The notes: generated by a model from the sequence alone, not told the origin. A stretch of 64,000 nt of DNA from JBAXPV01 sp037132075 (GCA_037132075.1 JBAXPV010000006.1:72724-136723), one strand, 5' to 3'; numbered from the stretch's first letter, positions 26,283 to 35,042 are shown. A program made the numbers and translations.

Positions 26283-28448
26283 CTATTGAATAAGCGTCAT
26301 TTCTTTCACCAAATGCCCGGCTCCCGCATATTTATCGATCACCCAAAGGCAATAGCGTATGTCGAGCGTGATGTTACGGCATTGGTCGGGATCATAAGCC
26401 AGGTCGCTCATCGTGCCTTCCCAGCATCGGTCGAAGTTCAGGCCAATCAGTTGTCCTGAAGCATTCAGGACAGGACTTCCTGAATTCCCTCCCGAGGTGT
26501 GCATGTTGGCGATAAAGCAGGTATGTAAACTGCCGTCTTTGTCGGCATATGGACCATAGTCCTTCTTCGCATAGAGTGCTTTTATTTTGGGTTCTACTTT
26601 GTAGTCATAGATGGTAGAATCTTCTTTCTGAATCACCCCATCGAGGGTGGTGAAATAGTTAAACCCAATGCCATCAGCAGGTTTGTAGCTGTCGACCTTG
26701 CCGTAAGCCAGGCGCAGTGTTGAGTTTGCATCCGGGTAAAAGTTCTTTCCAGGCAGCATTTCCATCAGCCCTTGCATGTAAATCCTTTGCATACTGTCAA
26801 GCCTGGCACGGAATACAACCAATCCGGGCTGGACCTTTTTCCCTGCCTCGGCGATGCTAGCCGACAGTGAATATCCAGGGTCTTTTATGAGTTTCTTATA
26901 GTCAGATTGCCTGTAGTGATCCAGGAAATCCTGCATCTTCTTTTCCTGTGAAAACATCGTCTTGTCAAAGATCTCCCTGGAGTAATCTGCCGGATCACGG
27001 GTGAACCGGCCATTCTTGTAAAAACGGTCAAAGGCATCAGGACAGAGCGTCCCACCCACATTACCTGCATATTCTCCAAGTAAAAAGGGTGCGATTTCCT
27101 GGTCGATGCCCACTTGATAGTCTTTGTAAAATCCGGCCAGGCCATCCCGAAGGCCTTTCACCGTTTTTTCAATCTCTGCTTTATCCGCATTTTTCTGCCT
27201 GCATAGCTCTACAAGGGGGTTAAACCTTTGGGCAAAGCGAACCATTTCAATGCCCATACCGGCTTCCTGGTAATAGATCAGGGCATTATTCAATGGGATC
27301 ATTTCCTTATACGTTGATTCAAAAGCATCCAGTAATTTTCCATATTTGGCTTTTCTTTTGGGCGTTGTAAAGGCCCAGGTCTGGAAATCCAATTCCAGTT
27401 CTTTCTTCTTGCTGATGGTGTTAAGACGTTTGATGCCATGGCTTTCACCCTGCCATTTCTTCCAGGCATTGGCAATGGTCGCTGCCTTGGCAGAATATTC
27501 TATCCTCACGCCCCGGTCGAGGCTCATGTGGGCTTTAATGACCTCCAGGCGTTTGTCACGAAGTTTTATTTTTATCGGGTTCTCCATTTCCGTGATCAGG
27601 CTGACACCCATAGAAGGCAGGTATTCCTGGGTCCGGCCGGGGTAGCCGTAAATCATCGTGAAGTCGTTTGGCTTATAACCCTTTAGTGAGACAGGCAAAT
27701 GATACTTAGGCTCATAAGGGACATTGTCTTTGGAATAATCCGAAGGCTTGCCATCTTTTCCCACATAGATTCGGAATACACTGAAGTCACCTGTATGCCT
27801 GGGCCAAACCCAGTTGTCAGTGTCTCCACCGAATTTTCCAACACTTGAGGGTGGTGCACCCACCAGGCGGATGTCTTTAAAGATCTCAACCACGAAGAGA
27901 TAATAAGCATTCCCTCCGTAAAAAGGCCTGACGCGGGCTTCGTAAGAATTGCCCTGTTTGGCTTCTTTCGTGATTTTTGTGATGTTAAGCTGTAACAGGC
28001 TGTCCCGTCTTTTTTCTGTTAGCTTTGCGTTTATGCCATTCATAACTTTTTCCGTCACATCTTCCATCCGGATCAGGAGTTCAACGGTAAGTCCTTTGTT
28101 GGGTAGTTCTTCTTCAGGGCGCATCGCCCAGAAACCCTGGCTAAGGTAGTCGTGCTCCAGGCTGCTGTGCGATTGAATGTTGCTAAACCCACAATGGTGG
28201 TTGGTCAGGATGAGACCTTTGGCTGAGACGATTTCGGCCGTGCAGCCTCCTCCGAATTGAACGATGGCGTCTTTCAGGCTGTTCTTGTTGATGCTGTAAA
28301 TATCTTCTGCGCTCAGACGCATCCCGAGTTTTTGCATGTCCTGCTCTGTCTTGCCTTTCAGTAACATGGGGATCCACAAGCCTTCATCCGCTTGGCTTAC
28401 AGAAGATATAAGAGAAATCAATATGATCGAAAGGAGGTATCTGTTCAT
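26283..28448 (-). CDS. S46-family dipeptidyl-peptidase, DPP11-like
   Basis: 721 residues with an N-terminal signal peptide (cleaved near SQADEG). The S46 family is a chymotrypsin-fold exopeptidase of the periplasm: catalytic His in NHHCGFSN (residue 85), Asp in the GGDTDNWVWPRHTGDFS region, and Ser656 in GNSGSP. The residue 18 positions after the catalytic serine, which sets P1 specificity (Arg in DPP11, Gly in DPP7), is Arg674 in NFDRCWEG, predicting a preference for Asp/Glu. It removes dipeptides for amino-acid nutrition. The RidA gene ends 4 bases upstream of its start. Confidence 0.9.
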   Translation of the reverse strand: MNRYLLSIILISLISSVSQADEGLWIPMLLKGKTEQDMQKLGMRLSAEDIYSINKNSLKDAIVQFGGGCTAEIVSAKGLILTNHHCGFSNIQSHSSLEHDYLSQGFWAMRPEEELPNKGLTVELLIRMEDVTEKVMNGINAKLTEKRRDSLLQLNITKITKEAKQGNSYEARVRPFYGGNAYYLFVVEIFKDIRLVGAPPSSVGKFGGDTDNWVWPRHTGDFSVFRIYVGKDGKPSDYSKDNVPYEPKYHLPVSLKGYKPNDFTMIYGYPGRTQEYLPSMGVSLITEMENPIKIKLRDKRLEVIKAHMSLDRGVRIEYSAKAATIANAWKKWQGESHGIKRLNTISKKKELELDFQTWAFTTPKRKAKYGKLLDAFESTYKEMIPLNNALIYYQEAGMGIEMVRFAQRFNPLVELCRQKNADKAEIEKTVKGLRDGLAGFYKDYQVGIDQEIAPFLLGEYAGNVGGTLCPDAFDRFYKNGRFTRDPADYSREIFDKTMFSQEKKMQDFLDHYRQSDYKKLIKDPGYSLSASIAEAGKKVQPGLVVFRARLDSMQRIYMQGLMEMLPGKNFYPDANSTLRLAYGKVDSYKPADGIGFNYFTTLDGVIQKEDSTIYDYKVEPKIKALYAKKDYGPYADKDGSLHTCFIANMHTSGGNSGSPVLNASGQLIGLNFDRCWEGTMSDLAYDPDQCRNITLDIRYCLWVIDKYAGAGHLVKEMTLIQ

Positions 28449-28451
28449 GGG

Positions 28452-28832
28452 CTATTGTTTAGTAGCTATAATTTCAATTTCTACGAGTCCGCCCATTGGT
28501 AGTCCGGCAGTAGCATAAGCTGCACGGGCAGGAGGCTCACTTCCAAAATATCCAAGGTATACGACATTCATCGCTGCATAGTGATTCATGTCGCTCAGCA
28601 GGCAAGTGACTTTCACTACATCGTTTTTTGTATAGCCAGCGGCAGTGAGGATCGCGTCAGCATTCTTGAGAACCTGGCTTGTTTGGGCCGTGATGTCCCC
28701 GTCGATCAGCTTGTTGCTTGCAGGGTCAATAGCGATTTGCCCTGAAATAAATAAAAAACCGTTCGCCTCTATTGCCTGGCTGTAATTGGCGATGCTCTTG
28801 GGCGCTGCATCAGTACTAATAATTCGTTTCAT
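28452..28832 (-). CDS. RidA family reactive-intermediate deaminase
   Basis: 126 residues, the usual length. Conserved signatures are visible: ANYSQAIEANGFLFISGQ, TAQTSQVLKNADAIL and PARAAYATAGLPMGGLVEIEI, the last containing the arginine that positions the substrate carboxylate. RidA hydrolyses reactive enamine/imine intermediates made by PLP enzymes. It is 4 bases upstream of the S46 peptidase gene, so the two are probably co-transcribed; coupling of peptide degradation with enamine detoxification is plausible but not shown. Confidence 0.92.
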   Translation of the reverse strand: MKRIISTDAAPKSIANYSQAIEANGFLFISGQIAIDPASNKLIDGDITAQTSQVLKNADAILTAAGYTKNDVVKVTCLLSDMNHYAAMNVVYLGYFGSEPPARAAYATAGLPMGGLVEIEIIATKQ

Positions 28833-28862
28833 CCTTCTCGTGTTTCCCGTGGGTAATATGTT

Positions 28863-31322
28863 TTATGACTTCGTATTATCGGCCCTTTGCTTCTTTCCCC
28901 TCTTCAAATATTGATAATCCAGATAATACAACATTTTCACAGTAAAGATATTCGATTGTGGCGAATTAAAGGTATGGTGCAAATTGTCGATATAATCCGG
29001 AACAGAATAATTCAGCTCTTCTTTGATTGCATTTTTCCAGATAAGATTTAGTTGACTTCCCGGTGCAAACTCCCAGTTAAACACCAGGTCAACATTAAAG
29101 GCATTGAAATTAAAGTCGTTATTGCCAGTAAAATTGGGATTTTCACTTAAGGTCCCATTTGTATTCAGGGAATAATAATGATCGTAAATTCCGCTGGAAT
29201 AATAATGCCTGACTTTCACATTCAATGAAAGGTTGTTTTTAAATAAATAGCGCATGTCCAGCGAGTTTTCAATCACGGTGACATCCCTGCGTCCAAAGAC
29301 AGGATTCCCATCCTCGTCCATCGTGGCAAAGCCTTTGTCGTTCGTGTATTTATTCAAATAGGCTTTGTATGTAAAAAATAATTTATCATTGACACGCACC
29401 CGAGGCGAAAGCAAAATCTCATAGAGGTCAAAGGCATCCTGTTTTGCATAGACGTAAGTAAATTGGCAATCCAGGGCAAAAGCCTTTCTGTAATCCGAAG
29501 AGATGCCGCCAAACAAAGCGGTATACAGTGGTTTTAAATAATAAAGACCTTCCTTTCGGGGCTCATAGAAGTCGTAAGCCTGCTCCAGGTCAAACTGGGT
29601 GCCGCCAAACATTGACAGGTAATGCATATTATTGCCATAGATGTTTAAAATCAGCTGTTTTTTCAGGGTCATCCCACTGGTATATTGCCAATAATCCTGG
29701 TAATTTAATGTGAAGTTCGACTCCCTGAATCCATTTTTTGGCTCAAACTGTAAGAGTTGCAAGGAAAGCTCATTGTCAAATTCATTATTTCTTAATGTGA
29801 TTCCCATGTCATTGGCAGAAAAGTGATCATCAATAAGGGTTTGAGAATAGTAAGCCTGGAAGTTCCCTTTTGATTTACCGCCGTTGAAGTTGTATTTCAA
29901 TCCATTCGTTTTATTCGTGATGGCATGCGTGCTGTCCTTCCCGAATATCTGACTCAGCGCACCACTTGCACCAAGGGTATAGGTGTTCTTTTTGTTGAAA
30001 AGGCTAAATCCGGTCCCTGTGACATTGGCGTTATTATAGCCTTTGTCGCGGGTCACATTTGTATTGATGACATAGAATGAGGAATTGTTTTTAAGTGCCT
30101 GGTCGAAAACCACGATGTTATAATTACTCCTTGGATCGGTGAGGTATTGCCGGGTTTTTCCGCTTGAGTCGCTAATCAGCGCGTAGGTGTTTGCGGTAAC
30201 CGCATTGAAGAGCCCGATAGCCAGGCCTTTGCGAGTTCTTCCGGAGAATTTCGTGGCATTGATCATCGTCGCTGCCACCGGGTTGTCTTTCAGGATATCT
30301 CCTTCTTTAAGCTGATCAGAGGCCTGGTAATAGTTCAGAGGGATCCGCCCTATGCGGCGTGTATAGAATAGGTTCCCTTTGCTGAAGAGGTCGAAAGCTT
30401 CTTTAAAAAATGGTCGTTGTTCATCATAAATTGTCTCAAAAGCACTCAGGTTTTTTATCTGGTCGTCAGACTGGACCTGACTGAAATCAGGCAATAGCGT
30501 GAGGTCTATGGTAAAGCTCTCGTTCACGCCATATTTAAGATCCATGCCCCCACTGATACTGCTGGAGATGTCATTTTTCGAAGCGCCTTCGGAAGGCGAA
30601 CTGCTTATTGTTGATGACAAATAGGGTGTGACTGACAGCCGCAAGGGTGGGACGATATCCTTGACCCCTTCGAGCACACCCCAGTATTTCTGAGGATTGG
30701 GGACCCCTTTTTCTTCCAGTGCCCATTGGTCTGTTTCACGATTTCGTCTCACTTCACGAACTAGTTGCATCCCCCAATTCTGGATGGGCGTCTTCGGGAA
30801 GCGAAGCGCACTATAGGGGATTTTCAATTCAGCCGTCCAACCCTTTTCATCGATTCGTACCTTGCTGTCCCATACCGCATTATAAGTCGCATCAAGCATC
30901 CGCTGGTCTCCCTGGACGCCTGAGGCGCTGACGATGAAAATAAAACCATCAAGTTCATTGTCATAAGTGTCGAAAATGATGCCAAACTGGTCGCAGTTTA
31001 AATCATCATCATCGCGGTTGCCCAACTGGTGCAAGATGGAGTCGGGCGCCTCATCGAACATCCTTGCCGCAATATAAATCGCTTCGTCAGTATATACGAT
31101 TCGTACTTCTGTCGGGTGGGAAGGCGCAACATTATATGTTGGGACAAACTGCGTAAAGTCTATTATTGTAGGGGCATTCTGCCAGGCTTCATCCTCCAGC
31201 CGACCATCGATTCGTGGTGCCGTTTCAGCGCGGATAGCAATAGCTTTTTTCTCCGGCTTATGTGCAAAAAGTCCCGGAGGAAGTGTCAATAGTAATACAA
31301 GTGCAACGAGAAGTGTTTTCAT
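28863..31322 (-). CDS. DUF5916 outer-membrane-type protein with N-terminal CBM9-like domain
   Basis: 819 residues: signal peptide (1-21), a carbohydrate-binding-module-9-like domain at about residues 30-210 (PRIDGRLEDEAWQNA is the classic opening, and DQFGIIFDTYDN fits), then DUF5916, a long region of alternating strands such as YDHYYSLNTN and LNLIWKN that probably forms a beta-barrel. Members occur widely in Bacteroidota and often near peptidases; the function is not established. A short C-terminal basic tail follows LKRGKKQR. It is in line with, but separated by 30 bases from, ridA. Confidence 0.82.
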   Translation of the reverse strand: MKTLLVALVLLLTLPPGLFAHKPEKKAIAIRAETAPRIDGRLEDEAWQNAPTIIDFTQFVPTYNVAPSHPTEVRIVYTDEAIYIAARMFDEAPDSILHQLGNRDDDDLNCDQFGIIFDTYDNELDGFIFIVSASGVQGDQRMLDATYNAVWDSKVRIDEKGWTAELKIPYSALRFPKTPIQNWGMQLVREVRRNRETDQWALEEKGVPNPQKYWGVLEGVKDIVPPLRLSVTPYLSSTISSSPSEGASKNDISSSISGGMDLKYGVNESFTIDLTLLPDFSQVQSDDQIKNLSAFETIYDEQRPFFKEAFDLFSKGNLFYTRRIGRIPLNYYQASDQLKEGDILKDNPVAATMINATKFSGRTRKGLAIGLFNAVTANTYALISDSSGKTRQYLTDPRSNYNIVVFDQALKNNSSFYVINTNVTRDKGYNNANVTGTGFSLFNKKNTYTLGASGALSQIFGKDSTHAITNKTNGLKYNFNGGKSKGNFQAYYSQTLIDDHFSANDMGITLRNNEFDNELSLQLLQFEPKNGFRESNFTLNYQDYWQYTSGMTLKKQLILNIYGNNMHYLSMFGGTQFDLEQAYDFYEPRKEGLYYLKPLYTALFGGISSDYRKAFALDCQFTYVYAKQDAFDLYEILLSPRVRVNDKLFFTYKAYLNKYTNDKGFATMDEDGNPVFGRRDVTVIENSLDMRYLFKNNLSLNVKVRHYYSSGIYDHYYSLNTNGTLSENPNFTGNNDFNFNAFNVDLVFNWEFAPGSQLNLIWKNAIKEELNYSVPDYIDNLHHTFNSPQSNIFTVKMLYYLDYQYLKRGKKQRADNTKS

Positions 31323-31330
31323 AGAAGATG

Positions 31331-31338
31331 CAAAGCTA
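31331..31338 (-). promoter_or_regulatory. Bacteroidota -7 element of the DUF5916 gene
   Basis: Minus-strand TAGCTTTG, 8 bases before the start codon, so the predicted transcript would be nearly leaderless. Confidence 0.5.
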
Positions 31339-31394
31339 GGAAATACTTTGCTAAATGGGAAAATGAAGAAGAAGGTTGACAGACTTCTGGCTTG

Positions 31395-32096
31395 TTAATT
31401 GGCTAGTTTTAGTGCTTTCGGGTAAAGGATGTTGTTTTCAAGGTGAACATGAATGTGAAGGTCATCTTCAAACTGCTGTAAAAGTTTGAATGTCAGCGCA
31501 TAAGTTGCGCATGCACCCTCAGGTAAGAAATAGCCTGCTGTCATGACATTGATTCTGTCCATCTCGCCGCCGGCAAATTCATGCTCTCCCTGCATTCTTT
31601 CAATTTCCGAGATAATGACTGCCTTTGCCTGGAATGCCTGCGTGCGGATCACCTCTCTGATTGCAGGGAAGAGAACTTTTTCTTCATTGTCAAGATGAAG
31701 CAATAACTCATCATGGATCTTTGCAAAAGATTGTGCAACAGCAATCAACTCGGGATGGTGCTCCCCGTGTACACTGGCGATTTTTTGAGTATAGAAGAGC
31801 AAGTCGGGCAGGCTTTTTAATACGTATTTATGATGGGTGTTCATGATATAATCACTTAAAAATCCCAATTCCCATTCGTTGAAGTTATGTGCGGGATCAA
31901 GCGCTTCTGCTTCAAGTTTTTTTAATTGGATTTCGATTGTCTCTGGTTTGATGTTTTTTTCATGGCAGGCTTCCATGAGGCTTTTCTTTCCCCCGCAGCA
32001 GAAATCGATTCCTGATTCTTTGAAGATAGACGCAGCTCTGAAGTCAAGAGCTACGATCTCCCCGATACTGATTTCACTTGTATTGATTGACATCAT
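31395..32096 (-). CDS. ric: Iron-sulfur cluster repair di-iron protein (Ric/ScdA/YtfE)
   Basis: 233 residues. The first ~60 residues are the DUF542/ScdA_N domain with the FKESGIDFCCGGKKSL cysteine motif; the rest is a hemerythrin-like four-helix bundle with His and Glu ligands (NTHHKYV, VHGEHHPEL, LLLHLDNEEKVLFP, HIHVHLENNILYPK). The protein repairs Fe-S clusters damaged by nitric oxide or peroxide. An alternative start one codon in is equally good. Its own promoter element lies at 32122-32129. A flavin reductase-rubredoxin fusion, often linked to NO reduction, is 2.1 kb away. Confidence 0.94.
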   Translation of the reverse strand: MMSINTSEISIGEIVALDFRAASIFKESGIDFCCGGKKSLMEACHEKNIKPETIEIQLKKLEAEALDPAHNFNEWELGFLSDYIMNTHHKYVLKSLPDLLFYTQKIASVHGEHHPELIAVAQSFAKIHDELLLHLDNEEKVLFPAIREVIRTQAFQAKAVIISEIERMQGEHEFAGGEMDRINVMTAGYFLPEGACATYALTFKLLQQFEDDLHIHVHLENNILYPKALKLAN

Positions 32097-32121
32097 TTTT
32101 TATATTAAAGCATTTTCGGCA

Positions 32122-32129
32122 CAAAAATA
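32122..32129 (-). promoter_or_regulatory. Bacteroidota -7 element of ric
   Basis: Minus-strand TATTTTTG, 26 bases before the ATG. No NO-responsive operator could be recognised by eye. Confidence 0.45.
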
Positions 32130-32188
32130 CTTAAATATTGGATGATTTTTTGTTTCACACAGATAACAAAGAAAAAATCTCACACAAA

Positions 32189-32221
32189 TCACACAGAATC
32201 GCTGATATATTTTCTGTGTGA
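32189..32221. repeat. Stem-loop with CACACAGA-type repeats
   Basis: TCACACAGAA (32189-32198) and TTCTGTGTGA (32212-32221) are perfect 10-base inverted arms around a 13-base loop. Neighbouring CACACAGATAA, CACACAAAT and TTCTGTGCC words within 32155-32235 are near copies of the arm. The structure lies between ric and the binding-protein gene and may terminate the latter's upstream neighbour or be an extragenic repeat. Confidence 0.75.
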
Positions 32222-32251
32222 ATTCATTCTGTGCCCTCGGTGAGAAAGATC

Positions 32252-33553
32252 CTACGGATAAACAACAGAAATCGTCTCAAAATAATAAGCCATAGGAGTC
32301 CCTGCGATTTTCATGATTGCATAGGGTGTGACCACATTTCCTTGTGCATCGATATTGCAATTTCCGCTGGCCCCTTGGTAGTCGACTCCACCATGCTGGC
32401 AAGCATATTTCATTGATTTCCAACCTAGTGAAGGCATTACGCCTGGGTCGCCGGCGTTGCCGTGAGATACCTGTCGGATCCAATAAGCCAATCTGTCGCG
32501 AAATGCTTTCATGTCATTGAGGCCCATTTCGGAAAGTGTCTTTTCCAGGGCCATGGCGTAGAGAAAGCCGATATCGTAGAATTGGGCAGTGTATGAAGAA
32601 ACAGCTTGCTGATAACGGTTCATCAAATTCGATTGAAAATACTTATAGGGACCTGTAGTCGTGTCGGCTGATGGCATTGCCCCAAAATTCCTTGGGTGGC
32701 CATTGATTTCGCCGATCATCATCCCCACGGGAGATGAAAAAATAGCAGAAGAATAAAGGGCATCACAGAAAATGAAAGTCATATTGGCGGGACCGGTATT
32801 CCCGTTCAATTGGCTAAGTCTTGTGACAAATTCCTGGTAAGAAGATGGATTGAGCATTGAGATAAAGATTGCCTCCGGATTTCCAGCCAGTAGTTGGTCG
32901 ATTTTGGAAGCGTAGGCAGGGTCAGCCAGGGAAAACTTTACCATCGTTTCTGTCCCTGAGCCAAAGGCAGCCTGGAATTTTGTGGCTAAGTTCTCGGAAT
33001 AAACGTCTCCATCTTCAACAGCGATGGCAACACTGTTGATCCCATATTTCGTTGCTTCAACAGTGAGAATGTTTGCTTCAAATGCATCAGGCGGACACAA
33101 ACGCTGAAAATAAGGTGAAATTCCGCTGAGAAACTCAGCCGTTGCAGCACCTGCGATGAGTGGGTAGTGATCAGGGATTCCGACTTGTTCAATCACTCCT
33201 TTGGAGCATGACGAGAAACTTGTTACAAAACCGACCAGGCTTTTTTCAGAAGCAGCTAATTCTTTTGCAGCTGCGGCTGCGACCAATTCCCTGTCGGCTC
33301 CTGCGGAACTTTTAATGACAAGTTCAATTTTGTATCCTTCCCCAACACCGCCTGCCGCATTGATTTCGTCAATCGCAGTAAGTAATGCCTTTTCACGCAA
33401 TGGGCCTTTATCCTGGTCCATGGGCAGAATGACACCAAGCTTTAAAGGCTGTAAAGTTTTAGCGGCATCATCTTTTTTGCAACCGGAGAATAAAACTGTA
33501 AGGATAAAAATCCCTGATAATAAAATGTGATTCAGTGTTTTGGGTCTCAACAT
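32252..33553 (-). CDS. Branched-chain-amino-acid-type periplasmic binding lipoprotein (Peripla_BP_6)
   Basis: The ATG at 33553 (MLRPKTLNHI) gives a signal with lipobox LFSGC, hence a 433-residue lipoprotein; an upstream ATG at 33580 is in frame. LGVILPMDQDKGPLREKALLTA, then INAAGGV and AGADRE, are typical of the type I binding fold, and the C-terminal half includes YDIGFLYAMALEKTL. No ABC permease or ATPase genes are nearby, so the partner is elsewhere or the protein is a solitary sensor. Ligand unknown. Three cysteine positions near the C-terminus (YACQHGG, GNCNID) may form a disulfide. Confidence 0.8.
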   Translation of the reverse strand: MLRPKTLNHILLSGIFILTVLFSGCKKDDAAKTLQPLKLGVILPMDQDKGPLREKALLTAIDEINAAGGVGEGYKIELVIKSSAGADRELVAAAAAKELAASEKSLVGFVTSFSSCSKGVIEQVGIPDHYPLIAGAATAEFLSGISPYFQRLCPPDAFEANILTVEATKYGINSVAIAVEDGDVYSENLATKFQAAFGSGTETMVKFSLADPAYASKIDQLLAGNPEAIFISMLNPSSYQEFVTRLSQLNGNTGPANMTFIFCDALYSSAIFSSPVGMMIGEINGHPRNFGAMPSADTTTGPYKYFQSNLMNRYQQAVSSYTAQFYDIGFLYAMALEKTLSEMGLNDMKAFRDRLAYWIRQVSHGNAGDPGVMPSLGWKSMKYACQHGGVDYQGASGNCNIDAQGNVVTPYAIMKIAGTPMAYYFETISVVYP

Positions 33554-33730
33554 AAAGAGTGTTTTTTTTATTATCGTCATTTATTATTGACAATAAGCTT
33601 AACCAGCCAGACGATCGTTTCGCCAAGGTCTTTCATATTTCTCTAAGCATTTATTACAGGCAGAACATCCGTTGAAGGCGATTGCTTTCATATATACAAA
33701 GAAAGGGAAAAATGGCGGAAAGCTGAAATG

Positions 33731-33796
33731 AAAAATCGAGTGCAGAAACCTTCTTGCCTTTTGGCAATCTGGCAGTCTTGAACCTGATTTTGTGGG
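33731..33796. repeat. 66-base repeat, copy A
   Basis: Ungapped alignment by eye with 43795-43860 gives 47 of 66 identical bases, including the first 13 (AAAAATCGAGTGC) and the last 10 (ATTTTGTGGG). It lies 80 bases before tRNA-Val(TAC). The sequence from 33581 to here shows no gene. Confidence 0.7.
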
Positions 33797-33835
33797 GGGG
33801 AGATCAATTTGATTATAAAAATGCTAAAGATTTTT

Positions 33836-33864
33836 TTTGAATTTAAATAAAAGTACTATCTTTG
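33836..33864 (+). promoter_or_regulatory. Promoter of tRNA-Val(TAC)
   Basis: TTTG at 33836-33839 and TATCTTTG at 33857-33864 are separated by 17 bases, a good match to the Bacteroidota -33/-7 pattern; the tRNA begins 12 bases later. Confidence 0.7.
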
Positions 33865-33876
33865 CACCCTTCAAAA

Positions 33877-33951
33877 GGGAGTTTAGCTCAGTTGGTTCAG
33901 AGCATCTGCCTTACAAGCAGAGGGTCACTGGTTCGAATCCAGTAACTCCCA
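33877..33951 (+). tRNA. tRNA-Val(TAC)
   Basis: 75 bases fold into a standard cloverleaf: acceptor GGGAGTT pairs with AACTCCC, D-arm AGCTCAGTTGGTTCAGAGC, anticodon stem TCTGC/GCAGA with loop CTTACAA (anticodon TAC), T-arm around GGTTCGAATCC. CCA is not fully encoded. A rho-independent terminator follows. Confidence 0.95.
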
Positions 33952-33965
33952 CACATTAGACACTT

Positions 33966-33991
33966 AAACCCCTGATATTCAGGGGTTTTTT
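33966..33991 (+). terminator. Terminator of tRNA-Val(TAC)
   Basis: Arms AAACCCCTGA and TCAGGGGTTT around a 3-base loop run into a tract of six T. Confidence 0.88.
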
Positions 33992-33999
33992 GTTTTTAT

Positions 34000-34161
34000 G
34001 GAACAACAAAAGTACTTGTAGACGAAAATCAGCCAGCAGGAGTTCGTTCTGTTAAAGTTTTAAGTTCAACCCTTCTTATTTGGGTTTATTCCTATAAGAT
34101 TGAGATTGCCGAAAAAGCTAGATTTTTCACTAAAACTAAGCAGATGATCATTGGAAAGTAA
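34000..34161 (+). pseudogene. Relic of a T9SS type A / FlgD-like C-terminal sorting domain
   Basis: The frame from 34000 to the TAA at 34159-34161 contains LVDENQPAGVRSV, then KIEIAEK and FFTKTKQMIIGK. These match the FlgD-like sorting domain found at the end of T9SS proteins (LVDE..PAG..SV ... VYFYRI...F..TKKMI). No start codon or upstream protein belongs to it: a stop lies just before, inside the tRNA terminator. The middle is altered (VYSYKIE), so it is a decayed 3' end of a deleted secreted-protein gene. Start boundary approximate. Confidence 0.55.
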
Positions 34162-34207
34162 TAAAATCACAGTGACATCATGGCAACGAATGTCCTTGAA
34201 TCCGCTA

Positions 34208-34930
34208 TTAGTCCAGCGGTATAAACCCCGACTTCATCACGCCGCATACCGGGCATTCCCAGTCGTCGGGGATGTCTTCAAAGAGAGTTCCTGGCGGGAT
34301 TCCGCTGTCTTCGTCACCGATCTCCGGATCATAGACATAGCCGCAGGCAGGGCACACATAAAGTTTCCATTCACCTGTCCCTGTGTATTCAATCCCATGG
34401 GTGAGGAGCTCAGGCAAGAACTCGGGTGCAATATAAGTTGGCGAGTGCTTTGGCGAGAATGCCCGCTTGACTTCGTGATAGTGTGCATATGTCAAGGGCT
34501 TTAGCTCGCGTTTCACCCATTCGGCTTCTGTGATCCGGGCCACAAAAACGACATGGGTGCCGACATCCCAGGCCTGGACGACTTCGGTTTCGAAAGTGGC
34601 AACGGTGTCTTCCAGCAAAATGGGTATCCCGTTCTTTCCATCACTAAACAGGAATCTTGAGAACTTGTCGACCTCTTTGCCCGACTGGTACCCGAAGCGC
34701 TGGATAAGTTCAACAGAAGCGTTTTCCTGGAGTACACTGATATTAAAGGCCTTTGCCCGACGAATGGTTTCGAAGCTTTCATTGTCCTTATGACAGGAGA
34801 TGGCCAGCTGCGGCGGCTCAGAGGTTATCTGGAAAACGGAATTGGCCAGGTAGCCGGATGTCTTCTCTGCGAACTTCGAAGTGATCACATACATCCCGTA
34901 GGAGAGGCTGAAAAATGAACTTAGGTCCAT
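34208..34930 (-). CDS. Flavin reductase-rubredoxin fusion (high-molecular-weight rubredoxin-like)
   Basis: 240 residues. Residues 1-165 are an FMN-binding flavin-reductase split barrel (MYVITSKFAEKTSGYLANS, PPQLAISCHKDNES, FNISVLQ). Residues ~190-240 are a rubredoxin with the two knuckles CPACGYVYDPEIGDEDSGI and CPVCGVMKSGF binding one iron. This architecture is that of Hrb of acetogens, which passes electrons from NAD(P)H to flavodiiron NO/O2 reductases. No flavodiiron gene is adjacent, but the NO-damage repair gene ric is 2.1 kb away. It is flanked by a possible T9SS relic. Confidence 0.92.
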   Translation of the reverse strand: MDLSSFFSLSYGMYVITSKFAEKTSGYLANSVFQITSEPPQLAISCHKDNESFETIRRAKAFNISVLQENASVELIQRFGYQSGKEVDKFSRFLFSDGKNGIPILLEDTVATFETEVVQAWDVGTHVVFVARITEAEWVKRELKPLTYAHYHEVKRAFSPKHSPTYIAPEFLPELLTHGIEYTGTGEWKLYVCPACGYVYDPEIGDEDSGIPPGTLFEDIPDDWECPVCGVMKSGFIPLD

Positions 34931-35042
34931 GGGTTTTTATTGTTGGTTAAAGATATGAAAGATTTCAGTTTTTATTTGAATTATTTCAAAAGGGAAAAGC
35001 CGTAGGAATCCCTAAATTAGCCCCCTGAAAATGCGTGTATCC

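Noticed and set aside
32252..33553. Complete ABC amino-acid transporter locus
   Set aside because: Only the binding protein is present; no permease or ATPase gene lies on either side.
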